From: Favolaschia claudopus
Taxonomy: Eukaryota; Basidiomycota; Agaricomycetes; Agaricales; Mycenaceae
Reading direction: 5' to 3'
Length of the DNA stretch: 64,000 nucleotides
Assembly: GCA_037176885.1 (NCBI GenBank)
Contig: JAWWNJ010000035.1
Location: 1,426,001 to 1,490,000 of the forward strand
The notes beneath the pieces are model-generated. The model searched no databases. It saw nothing but the letters and a program-made list of their open reading frames with translations, and was not told the origin of the DNA. Numbering within the stretch: the stretch's first letter is position 1; every line of letters starts with the position of its first letter. Below, piece by piece: positions 1 through 10,640 of this stretch. The position numbers were made by a program, and so were the translations under genes.

Positions 1-1249
1 CTGCTGGGCAACCATTTTATCTCCGGACGTTTTGAACCCGAAAGCGGTCATTTTACTCGGGAAAACTCTGTCGAAAAGATGATTGAGACCAAAATATTGA
101 ATGTCAAGCCTTGCGTGCATACCCAGGGAGAATCGCATTCACGGTGACAAAATTGGACGCAAGCTTGACAGCGAGTGACGATGTTAGATGATTGACTAGT
201 AGATGCAAGAGTCTTGGCGTTGAAAAATTCATGTAGAGGTATGATCATACCGGCAGCTTTGCTAGGCTGATCTGCGAGAATAGCACATTAACGCAGGGCA
301 TTGTTACCGAGAAATCTGCGGACGTACAGCTCCAAGTACCATTTCCTTCTGCGCTCAATTCGCCCTCCGAATGTGGGTTGATAGAAGCAACGGAGGAGAT
401 GTTGATAACCCGTGCTGGCTCTGTTGGTGTTGATCCTTTGATCAAGTAATCCGAAAGGCTATTCTCGTTGAAACAGCGAAGTAACAGAACACACAACACT
501 CACCCGGCAGTCACTGCGATTGGCACAATGATAACAAGAAACGGACTCAAACGATGACCAACACTCACTGTAGAAAATGCTCTTCACATTTACATTGAAA
601 ACATTATCCCAGCCCTTTTCTTCGGGAAAGTCGTTATATGGACCGCCCCAAGTTATGCCAGAGTTGTTGATAAGAACGTGGAGATTCGTCTCGCGTTTCT
701 TGAATTCTGCGATGAGGGCATCGCACCCAGATTTAGACTTTGTATCGTGTGAGTGAGATTGGTTGCTGAACGACAGAGGAATTCAACGCACCCCAACATT
801 CGCAACTATATAATCTATCTTGCCGGTCGCCACCTTTTTGATGTCTTGTACTGCCTATTTTGTACCCATTATTCGGCTGCCCGTCGAGAAACAGAAATTC
901 ATGGGGCTCGTACCTCTTTCAATTGCGCCTCTTTCCGAGCAGCAATATAGACCGTAGCGCCATTCTGAGCGAACCCAGTTGCTATCATCTTCCCTATACC
1001 TACGCCCCCGCCAGTTACCAGCACTGCGAGGACGAGACGAGACGAGATTGAATACTAGCCGTGTAGATAGGCTAGACGTAACGCACCTATTTTTCCCTTT
1101 ACATCGAACAACGACTGAATGGCGAGGTCTACCAGAGGTTGAGGTTCACGGTGATTCTCTTCAGTGCGACGTACCCTGGGACATGATAAGAGCAGGACGA
1201 AAAGAAGATGGCGGAACGCGTCGTCGACGTCGAAGAAGACGCGCTTCAT
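1..1249 (-). CDS. Short-chain dehydrogenase/reductase, 3' end cut by window edge
   Basis: NAD(P)-dependent oxidoreductase of the classical SDR fold, resembling fungal RhlG-type 3-oxoacyl reductases; the substrate is unknown. Splicing by eye restores the cofactor motif (VTGGGVGIGK), the NNSG motif (VLINNSG), the Ser block (VINISSVAS) and the catalytic Tyr-x-x-x-Lys. The Tyr codon is split by an intron and reads YQPSK once joined. At least seven short introns are needed. One exon is only 10 nt (504-513, giving M-T-A-G with its neighbours). The reading continues through TVNAILPG to base 1, so the C-terminal part lies outside. The start is uncertain: the ATG at 1249 is the furthest upstream in frame with the first exon (ends at 1087, reading SLFDVKGKI), but a shorter N-terminus is usual in the family. 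Sure of family, not of the substrate. Confidence 0.85.
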
Positions 1250-1528
1250 TATCTCCGGTAGACCGGCTAAGAGTTTACCGGCTCGGCCGAACAGGCCGAT
1301 GTCAATCTACAACAAAATTGACGGGAATTAAGTACCGGTTGAGGTTCAACATTGGTTGAAACAGGTTGGAAACAGGGCAAGAAATAACGGGATCGCAATC
1401 GCTAGTCAAAAAATCTAGTGAAACATGTCTATGGGTTCGTCATCTATGTCGTCGGCACACAAGGTGCTCGAAATCACTGTCTAAACATTTTTTTACGCCG
1501 CGTGTTTGTCGCCAGTCTCCAAGGAGCT

Positions 1529-3594
1529 CTATTTTGCCACAGACCCAGGCTTTTCTGCCATCTTCGAACTTGAGCCCCGCTCGTCAATTTTGTCCCTCCA
1601 AGACTTTCCCCAAAGAGTGGTGAAATACACACTCACGGCCGAAAGGACGAGGAAGCCTACGGAGATTGTGGAGAACCAACCCACCCCGATGTTCTCTACT
1701 GCCGGAAGAACGACAGCAGAGCCTGCGGCACCAAAGAAGTAGCGTACCATGTAGTTTCCAGCTGTATATATTTGGAGATGTCAGGTATTGAGGGAGAACA
1801 GAACCGGGAGTACAAGGAATGGCAGCAGAACGCACCTACTACTTCCGCAGATCGACTTTGCATAACATCTTTGGTGGATTCAGGTATCGTGAGCTGCAGA
1901 TGCTAAAGCAAAACCGCCACTACGCACCGAGACAGTATGTATTCAAGCTAGGGAAACAGAAGAGCTGGGCGCAGCCTTGCAGGAATCTGAAAAAGATCAT
2001 GTCTTGAGTTACCAACTAAAATCGCGAGGAATAAGAGAGCTTACAAGATGATAACAGGCAAGGGTATTCCGCCGACCCTTTTTTCGATACTCCATCCATA
2101 CACAAGTATGCAGCCAGGGATAATCACACCAAGAAAGGGAATACAACTCCTCAGGCGATCCTCGGGTACTCGAACCCCACCCCGAATCTTGATCCATTTT
2201 CGAACGGTGTAGTCAGCCCATCGACCACCCATGAATGTACCTTTGAACGCGAGTGAATGAATTAGTGTAAATGAAATGAATGCTAGTGGCACCTACCCGT
2301 CATATACCCAACACCTGGCGCAAGGTAAAACAAGCCGGATTGTATTGGGCTTGTTAGGTGGAATCGTGGATTGATGATATACCGGATGGGCGTTAGCAGT
2401 GAGTACATGTTCCATACAAGCGCCGAGCTCGCTGCTGCCTTTGATATGAAGCATTCATTGAGTTGACATCCGGTCAGGAATCCGGCCGCTTACTGCACAG
2501 ATCTGAGTTAAGATCTTCACGTCAACTCCAACGCACAAAGAAACAACATCAAGACGAGACGTACGAGATTGGGATATCGGTAGAGTTTGATCACTCGGAA
2601 GGGGCTAGAAAGTTGCCAGAGTTTCCTCGCCTTATCACCCGCGCTCAGACCAACTAGTTCTTCGGAGCGTTTATAATGAATGGTTTCGGGGAGAAAAAAG
2701 AAGACCAGAATTGTGGCTAGTCCACCCAGTGCGGTTTGCAGATAGAAGATGACGCGCCAGCTTCTAAATGTCACAATCACTCCGCCGATGAATGGTCTGC
2801 AAGGCTAGCTGAGTATTGATTGAATGTGGAGGACTCAAAACAACTTACCCTAGAGCTGGACCGATCAGTGTGCCAGAGAGGAACCAACCCATAGCTGTCG
2901 CTCTCTCTGTCTTGAGTAACGATAAATCAGACCAGTCCCGTGAAAAATAACGAAAGGCCTACCGGTCGATATATGTCGCCAATGCAGCTAGCACCTACGA
3001 TCAAAAAAGAAGTTCCTTGAAAGGCCGTTAATGCTCTGAACACGAAGAAAGCGGCGAGATTTGGGCTGAGAGCTGTGCCAAGTGAAGTTGCAAAGAACAG
3101 TAAAGCACTGTAAAAGGATATCTGCACCGACAACACGTTAGCAGTGTGAAGCATGCTAAGAAAATGTTCGAACCCATCGTCTTCCATACACCTTCAGATA
3201 TAAACTCAATTACAAATCCTAAGTTCGCAGTGGGGAATAGGGGGCGCACCTGGCTTAACGGAGCCCAGAAACAAGGAGAAATCCCCATGAATATAAGATA
3301 TATCGCGTTCGATATATTGATAATTGATCCCGTTGAGTTGAAAGTGCTTGCTACCTCCGGAACGGCCGATAATACAGTCGTCGAGGAGATGGGCGCAAGA
3401 AACCCGCACAGGGATAGAATGCAGGATATTATGACTTTACGGGAAGGAGAAAGTCGTTCGTAAATGTCATCCGAGTCGTCAAGTTTTTCATCCTGCGGGG
3501 AAGGGACCATGGGAATGTCATGAGAAACATGAGAGGGGACCAGATGCAGGGCACCGCCGTCCAGATTGGTGGGTTGTACGAGGGGGAGGGACAT
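1529..3594 (-). CDS. MFS transporter, DHA1 drug:H+ antiporter type (paralog 1)
   Basis: Twelve-helix plasma-membrane transporter, probably exporting small hydrophobic compounds. The N-terminus is hydrophilic and followed by ERLSPSRKVIISC and a first helix (LSLCGFLAPISSTTVLSAV), a hallmark of fungal DHA1 proteins of the DTR/QDR/FLU type. Later exons read GASCIGDIYRP (loop 2-3 signature region), FYLQTALGGLATILVFFFLP and a C-terminal pair of helices ending before a basic tail. The start at 3594 (MSLPLVQ) is the first Met before conserved sequence and matches the start of the second copy at 33906. At least six introns interrupt it. The copy at 31.8-33.9 kb is colinear over its whole length, so this is a dispersed duplicate. 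Substrate unknown. Confidence 0.85.
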
Positions 3595-4534
3595 AGGAGG
3601 TCGGAAAAGAGATAGGAATGACTCGAGGCAGTCGGCTCATTTTTATGCCCTCACTGAGCACCCTGCTTCCAACCAATTGGTCGCCGCTGCCTCCGAAAAT
3701 CCGAAGTTGAAGAAGTTGCGGCCTTTGCGGCACGGTTGTATCTAGGACGCCTATGACGAGGTCGGCCGAAAGGAAGATAACAATTGGATATGGAGCGAGT
3801 CAGCCGCTTATTTCCAGTGAATTTCTGGTCAAGTTGGAGATAACGCCGAACGCATTGCCATCCGCATCGTGGATTACTAAGTTATAAGCTTAGATGAGAA
3901 GGACATTGCGCTGTTCGCTGAATCGTGCTACTCAGCGAAACGTGAATCAAACCAAACTTGTCCAGAAAGAATGGGATTTGGAAAGTCCGCCAAAATGTCT
4001 GGCATCACGTCCGGCGGCGGCGATCGGCACACCTATGTGACGTGATTGGTAGCTGCCAGACAATATGTGTAAACAAACACGACGCGTCGACAATGCGAGT
4101 TCTTCCAGCGTATTTCGACGCGACATACGGCTGCCATCACGCGTCACCTGCAGCTTCGATACACTTATAATTGTTCTCATATTGATTCTTGTGCTCGTAG
4201 CTCTCAAAGTATCCCAATAAATGAACTGTACTACATTTTTCTGTTGTCGTGCTATCTAAAAATATTGTGTAAAGGCACTCACACATCTAAGAATAAAGCA
4301 GCTACTACTTCTATGGTATTGACGTAATATTCTAATCAATTGTGGACTGGGCGAGGTGGGCAAATGGGATAAATTGTCCTGCATACCTCGATTTGGGACG
4401 CTGTACTTAATTTTCCCGGAGCTCCTGCTAATTCAAAGTGTATAACAGGCGCGTGGAGCATATAGATGCCCTCACATGCCCAAAGGGAGAGCGGAAAACG
4501 CAGAAAACAAAGTGATTCGGCCATTCGGCATACC

Positions 4535-4576
4535 TCGGAATGTTCCGATCAATGTCTGGCCGACCTGCGGCCAGAC
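4535..4576. repeat. Two adjacent perfect palindromes
   Basis: The first is TCGGAA-TG-TTCCGA (4535-4548). The second is GTCTGGCCG-ACCTG-CGGCCAGAC (4554-4576), a 9-bp stem with a 5-base loop. They are 5 bp apart. They could be paired protein-binding sites, a hairpin, or the core of a small inverted-repeat element; the sequence alone does not decide. Confidence 0.5.
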
Positions 4577-4788
4577 CTGATCCCGGACATTTGATGCCAG
4601 ACTTTCTATTTCCCATTTGTTCTCAACTTGTCGCGCGTACAACGGTTGAGATCAAAGTTGAAGACTTGGAGAGATTCTGAGACAAGCTCCGGCTGAGGTC
4701 ATAGCCGGCCGCCGCCGCGGCGTGGCATGTGACGGCGATCGGGCCGCTGTCTCCGAGTCGGCCTCCTCTAACTTTTGCTTTTACCGTC

Positions 4789-5239
4789 ATGTTCAGAGCT
4801 CTGAATTCATCCTACTCAAGCACTTGGCTTCTTCCGTCGCGCAGATCTACGACGACTGCTACCTTTGAACGCCAACTCCTTCCCGTCTAACATCGAGGTG
4901 GCTGGCCTACGAACCCTGGTCTACCAAAGATGCAAGAAATCCTTGAAGGCCTGGACAGCCAGAAGCGCTTGGATACTCTAACAGTCAAACTTTTTGAAAT
5001 CCCGTCGCAGCTGGGCTTACATCCACACTGGATTCAACCCGGCCAACAAATCCCATCTTGAAGTTCTGCGGCATGTACTGGTCCGACTATCTGAAAGTTT
5101 GTTTACCTGCTCAAGTGCCGTTCGCTCTCAATCATAATCCCTCCTCTCGATGATCTTTCGGCCCTATATCCGGATACACTGCAGGCCTCAACTTCACTCT
5201 CCCTCGCACTGGTCGCTACTGGTTACTCGTTATAGAATC
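4789..5239 (+). CDS. Possible small spliced gene, unrecognised
   Basis: A weak candidate. An ATG at 4789 opens a Ser/Thr/Arg-rich stretch that looks like a mitochondrial presequence (MFRALNSSYSSTWLLPSRRS). Further frames at about 4930-5061 and 5138-5239 contain non-repetitive, protein-like sequence, the last ending SLALVATGYSL then a stop. Joining them needs introns whose donor sites are poor. I recognise no family. It may be a real short mitochondrial protein, or chance. Confidence 0.15.
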
Positions 5240-5755
5240 CATAGCTTCAAGATTTCCCCCTCACCCTCTCTCGTATCATTGCTAGCTGTTCGTCACGTCC
5301 TGTTTACCTCCTTTTTCAAGTTGCCACCCCCTTGTCCTAGATATGTTGCTATACCGAGCCTCGTCTTGAGCCATGTGTTCAGTTGTATGTACATCACTAC
5401 TTATGTTTCCTCTGCTACGCATACTACGCATCAGCCTGCGGGACAGCAATATACATTGTCGCGCTGGAGTCTAGCCAGTCTCATATGCCATGATCATCCA
5501 AATTGAGTTTTGCAATGTGTTTTGGAATTGTCGTCTGTCTATCTAGGAAATGTAGTTCTAAGGCTACACAAGCAAGCAAGCAAAATACGGGTACTTTTAA
5601 ATGAGCATATTAGACCATGGCAACCGTAAACGGACGTGAAGGAGTCTAAGTAGGAGGAGTGGGGGTGTTTCCGTGCATGAGGAGGCGTGGGTTCATCCAC
5701 TGGCCCGGAGAGGCGAGTGGGAAGTGGGGGGCGGCGTACGTACGTACGTTATTAT

Positions 5756-7003
5756 TTATACGTACTTGGCGAAGAGGGGGATGAGGGATTGGGCTAGTGT
5801 GTAGCTGAATACGAGTTTGGGGCCGACGACGAGGATCTGATAGATAAAGTATGGGTTATCATCCGACCCTGAAGAAAGCGAAAGCATACCTTCGGCGTAA
5901 GCCCCTTGAAGAACGCACCGACACCCTCATTCCTCACAAGCTCGCGCACAACGGTGACGCCAGGAACCTTCGCGTCGAAGTTGGCGTTTTGGATGCGGGT
6001 CTTGACGACGTCGAGGGGGGCGGCGATGGTTATTGAGGCGACGGCGCCGGCGATGGAGGCGATGAAGTTTTGTGTCCAGGTGGCTTTGGAGTAGTCGGAG
6101 ACGCCGAGGACGTAGTCTTTGGTGACGGCGGAGGCACCGAAGAGCTGCGGAGGGGAGAGGTAAGTTGATGACGTGGGGAATGAGGGGGAAGGGGAGCAAG
6201 GAAGGACGTACGGCAAAGCTTCCTGGCGCGTTACGCGCCATTGTCCAGCCCCAGCCGCGGTACAGTGTGGTTCCTTCCTCGAGGAAGATGCGGACGACAC
6301 CTCGGCCGCGGAAGGCTTCTGGGTTGACTTGCCGCTTGATTTTGAGCACGTCCAGGGGAAGTAGAACCTGTTGAGAGGGCGCGGGAATGAGCTGGTGGAT
6401 GTATACATTTAATTCAGGCTACTCACAACTTCGCCGATGCCCGTGAGACTGCGATATCATACGACCTCAGTTTAAGCTCTACGCGTGTAAAGGAGAACAC
6501 GCACCTGCCAGCTGTAGCCTGCATCATAAGCTTTCCCTTGCGCTCACCAAACGTGTTGTTGAACTGGGACTTATAGTGCTTATTGATCAAGTCGTTAAAC
6601 CACGGCTGCCCGCCGAATTTGTACACTCGTTGGGCGACCTTGTACCCCGCCGCATAGCCTAAACCGGGAAATAGAGATAGAAACCGCTTCCCCAGTGATG
6701 CTGTTGCGTGTTCCCGGAATATTATAGGGCCAGCGGTGCTGAAAGAGATCTACATTCGCTTTTCGTTTGGATTCGCGCTGAGGACGGGTACGGTGAAGTC
6801 CTACCTGAGCTTTGTTGCTCATTAACCGCTTGGCAATGGTATCCACGGGGTGGAATATCATCAACTCCGCAATACCTTGAAGTCAGACGCGTCCGTTAGA
6901 GGATACCACGACGAATTGGTTGATAGCAATACCAGAGGCTCCTGAACCCAGGACACGGGCTGTTCCAGACTCCTTGCCTTTGCCAGAGAGGGGGGGGCGA
7001 CAT
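5756..7003 (-). CDS. GGC1: Mitochondrial GTP/GDP carrier
   Basis: Inner-membrane carrier that exchanges cytosolic GTP for matrix GDP and is tied to iron homeostasis in yeast. Three carrier repeats are visible with their Px(D/E)xx(K/R) signatures: HPVDTIAKRL, LPLDVLKIKRQ and APLDVVKTRIQ. Blocks specific for Ggc1 are present: YKFGGQPWFNDLINKHYK, LYRGWGWTMARNAPGSFA and a C-terminus reading GPKLVFSYTLAQSLIP. At least five short introns. The stop is at 5756. The only upstream ATG (7001-7003) reads Met-Ser-Pro, then runs out of frame because of a run of eight G (6990-6997, plus strand). With seven bases the reading joins KGKESGTARVLGSGASGIAE exactly. I infer a one-base length error there. Confident of identity. 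Confidence 0.9.
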
Positions 7004-8343
7004 TATTAGAGGATAAGGGAGAAGAGAAGGGGCACGAGGGAAAAACGAAAGGAAACCAGGCAGAAGACTGAAGTGAATAGGCCAATGGCGAATTCGAAAT
7101 TTTGGAGACGCTCAAGCACAACAACAGTCAATAATCCTCCGAAATAGGAAATTCCGTGACTCTTCTCTTCTACTTTGACCTTTGACTTCGTATGCTAGAC
7201 CCAGCGCAGTGTCGTTGAAATTGAACTGCTTCAAGCCTTCCAGTAATCACATTGGTCGATATCTATTACTCTACTCTTGTACTCAACGGGCGCCGCTCTG
7301 TTTCGCGGGCTTGATGAGTGGCCTACATCAACGGTGCTTAGACCCAATCAAGAACCTTGGTTTATCTCGTCCAGCCGCCCGACGTACTACCCGCATCGAA
7401 AGGTCTCTCGTCCTCAAGACGGTGCGGAAGTCACACGGCGCTCGTGTTTCTCTACACTGTAACCGGGTGCTGGTCTCCACTTTTTAACAATCGGGTGATC
7501 ATGCTAGTCAAGCCTGCAAGAAGGCATAGTACCCGCAAACCCCTACAAGTCTGAACCAGCGCATTGCCTACATTTGTTAACCTGTGACCCACAGATGCGC
7601 AAAGGTTGTTCTGACCTTCTGGCGGCCTCTTTGGAAACTCTGAGCTGTTGCTATCGTTCTCGATCCCAAATTCTGCCCGACTGCTACTCGCCAGCCAGTT
7701 GCAGGTACATACGCCGTTGGATCCTCCATGAGTCCTTCAAACGGCGAACAGTTCCGCTGCCAGTCTCTTGGTGCACGCCTGACTCCTTTCCGCGGGGTTT
7801 TCCGCTTTTCCCTCGAAACACCATCTTGGCATACCCATCGCCGTATGGACGAAAACTCCAAGATGCTTACTGGTCGACTCATCTATTCATTCGTCTTGTG
7901 CTGCGCCGAATGTCAAGTATCATGTTCCTGGCTTATAACCTTCTTACGCTTGTCTACCGTGTGCCATGAAAATCGTTTCGATTCCTGTAATGGCTGTATC
8001 ATCCAAAGTGTTCCCTTGAACATGGGCCCTTGCTTCGTTTTTATTTACATTGTTTGAATAAAATGGTCCCTCCCTATTTGTCTATCCTTATGGCCGCAAG
8101 TAGTTGGCATATCCGTGCCGTGGAACCTACCTCCCAAGCTTGGTCTTGATGAAGCGCGTCGACCTTCTCTGATGAACAGTGAGGCGAGAGGGAGATCAGC
8201 CGTAACACCGTCAAGGAAGCCACGTTCTATCAGTATCAGACGAACCAACATGACCTTCTCGACGAGGAAGCCCCAATTTTTGTATGGTTATATAGACCGC
8301 AGTCTAGCGACCGTCCTTAGCGTTCCACCCCACGACGCAGACA
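7004..8343. other. Divergent promoter region between GGC1 and an MFS gene
   Basis: 1.3 kb separating two head-to-head genes. I see no coding sequence with family signatures on either strand. A TATA-like TATATAG (8289-8295) lies about 50 bp before the MFS start. Confidence 0.5.
8289..8295 (+). promoter_or_regulatory. TATA-like box of MFS gene
   Basis: TATATAG, 48 bp before the ATG at 8344, a usual spacing for fungal TATA elements. No experimental support. Confidence 0.4.
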
Positions 8344-10300
8344 ATGGCCGCATTGTACAAAGCCTCGTCCCGCGGGTCGACCGACCCTGGCAAAATCGTC
8401 GACTCGACCAGCATCGGCAACGACTCGGACGACGTTGACCACCCCGTCGTCGTTAACGATCAGCTAGAGCGCACCGTCTGGCGGAAACTCGACATCTGGA
8501 TATTGCCTGTCGTCTCCTTGTTCTTCCTCTTGTCTTTCCTCGTAAGTCTCTGCGCGTTTAAAGTCAGGGCTCTCCGTTTACAAGAACCTGCCTGCTCAGG
8601 ATCGGACGAATATTGGGAATGCCAAAGTTGCGGGCTTGATGAAGGACCTAAAAATGACCCCGGAGCAATATTCTATCGCTTTGACGGTCACATACGTCCC
8701 CTACATTGCGGCGGAACTCCCCTCGAATCTTTTACTCAAGGTTGGCCGTCCGCGACATTATGTGAACTATGTGGCTCACGTTTTTCGTTCAGATTGTTGG
8801 GCCCAATCTGATGCTTCCGACCATGTTGACACTCTGGGGTGTTGTTACTACTTGTCAAGGTTCGTGGTGATTGTACTCGCCCTTGCACTTTTTCGAAACT
8901 ACGACCAGGGACTCTCAAAACATATGAGGGACTACTTGCCTGCCGTTTCTTCCTTGGCTTGTTGGAAGGTACATGATTCATGCTGCGAACTATCCATCCT
9001 CATGCTCATTTTCAAACTTATACAGGCGGTGTTTTCCCGGGATTGGGTATGATACTCAGTCGTTAAGTATTCTGCTGCTAACAGGGTCTTCAGTTCTCTA
9101 CCTCTCCTTCTTCTACCCTCGACTCAGACTGCAGACGAGGTCCGTATTTCCGTGCAACATCTTGGTGTAACAAGCCTCATGTACCTAGAATCACCACTTT
9201 CTTCTCCGCTGCTTCACTCTCTGGAGCTTTCGGTGGTATCATGGCATACGGCATCGTCAAACTCGATGGCAAGTCCGGTCACTCGGGCTGGCAGTGGATC
9301 TTCCTCATCGAGGTACGTTTGTATGTCCCGCAAAACAGTACAGCCTGCTAACTGTCTTCAGGGCACCATCACCGTCTTCATCGGCCTCGTAGCATTCTTC
9401 TTCCTCCCCGACTCACCAGACCACGCTCGTTTCCTGAATGACGAGGAAAAAACCTACATCAAGGCGAAGCTCAGGGAAGATGGCGCTATTGACGGCGATG
9501 ACGATGCATCTGCTTTCAGCTGGGGAGAGGTGACCAAGGCGTTCACGTCTATCCAGGTCCTTCTCTGCGGAATCGTCTTCTTCTTTGGCGGTGTAATCCT
9601 CTACTCCTTGGCCTAGTAAGTTGTACTTTCCCCTCCGTTTCCGCATTGCTCAAGGATCGACCAGCTTCACCGCACCGATCGTACAATCCCTTGGATACAC
9701 TGCTGCCAAGGCGCAATTGATGAGTGTCCCTCCGTTCTCTGCCGCCTTTGTTGGTGAGTATCCCCGCAGAATTCTCCCGCTGAGAGTTGACCTGTACACC
9801 AACCAGTATCAATGTCAACCGCCTGGCTCTCCGACCGCTACCAATGTCGCGGCCTAGTCACCATCTTCGCCTCATTCCTCTGCATCGCCGGCTTCGCCAT
9901 GTTCCTCGCCTCCACGAACCAGCACATCCAATACGGCTCGCTCTTCCTCTCAGTCTCCGGGGCCTACACCATGGCACCCACCCTCTCCACCTGGAACGCC
10001 AATAACTCCGCGCCGCACGTCCGCCGCGCAACCGCCATCGCCATCGGCTTCATCATGACCAACTCAGGCGGCATCCTCGCCACCTGGCTCCTCGGCTCGC
10101 TTTCGCCCCCGCCGCGGTATACGAAAGCGACGAAGATGCTGCTCATCTTCTCTGTTCTTGTGGCGGTGTTTACGGCGTTGAATGTGTGGTATTTGGCGGC
10201 TGAGAATAAGAAGAAGGCGGAGCGACGAAAGACGGTGGGCCGCCATGAGGAGGCGCGGGGTTTGGGCGATAAGAGCGCATGGTTTGTGTACAGCTTATGA
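8344..10300 (+). CDS. MFS transporter, anion:cation symporter (Dal5/Tna1-like)
   Basis: Plasma-membrane uptake carrier of the ACS family, whose members take up allantoate, nicotinate, biotin precursors or other organic acids. Splicing by eye gives a typical order: a hydrophilic N-terminus with LERTVWRKLDIWILPVVSLF, then FLDRTNIGNAK (family hallmark), YVPYIAAELPSNLLLK, the helix 4-5 region (LLACRFFLGLLEGGVFPG), GWQWIFLIEG, FFFLPDSP, then the second half ending near RYTKATKMLLIFSVLV. About nine introns of 45-60 nt, all phase-consistent and with no frame breaks. Start at 8344 fits the usual ~40-residue cytosolic leader; stop at 10300. It converges with F-box gene A across 340 bp. The substrate cannot be told. 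Confidence 0.88.
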
Positions 10301-10640
10301 TTGTATTGGGTGTACGCACTTATCCTTATCCTAACCTCTGTTGTCCATGCTATCGAGGCTCGAGAGAACGATTGTAGTCTCCCTGCAGTGACTTCTGACA
10401 CACTAAAATTGAGCATGGACATGAAGCTCTGTTTACTCGCCGCAAGGGATGCCAGTGTAAGCGTCGCACTCGAACAGGAGAAGTATCCTGACAGACCACC
10501 ATCCAAAACCTAAAGGGCACCAATGAAAATATATTGTATGACTACACGAACTAAATTTTACTCGCGATTTTCGAATTATAGGAGTCCATGAAGAGTGATT
10601 AAGTAATGTGTGATATTGTGAAATCCATGTCGAGAATCCG
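10301..10640. other. Convergent intergenic region
   Basis: 340 bp between two 3' ends. An open frame continues just past the MFS stop (10301-10513) with a hydrophobic start, but it has no recognisable feature. AT-rich toward 10600, consistent with 3' untranslated sequence. Confidence 0.4.

Larger units (their letters stand above)
3595..5755. other. 2.2 kb intergenic stretch
   Basis: Lies between the MFS start and the GGC1 stop. No gene with recognisable homology is seen. It holds two adjacent perfect inverted repeats near 4.55 kb, an inverted CAAATGGGA pair (about 4370 and 4610), a weak spliced-gene candidate at 4789-5239, and a short GCAA tandem run near 5570. Long open frames here have no family signature and low-complexity composition. 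Confidence 0.5.

Noticed and set aside
5150..5506. 118-codon plus-strand frame
   Set aside because: Low-complexity Ser/His/Pro-rich translation in 3' flank of GGC1, no motif or homology.
7574..7969. 131-codon plus-strand frame in the GGC1/MFS promoter region
   Set aside because: No family features; overlapping frames on the other strand are equally open, as expected by chance.
1..10300. Secondary-metabolite gene cluster (dehydrogenase plus transporters)
   Set aside because: No backbone enzyme (PKS, NRPS, terpene synthase) or P450 lies nearby; GGC1 is housekeeping.
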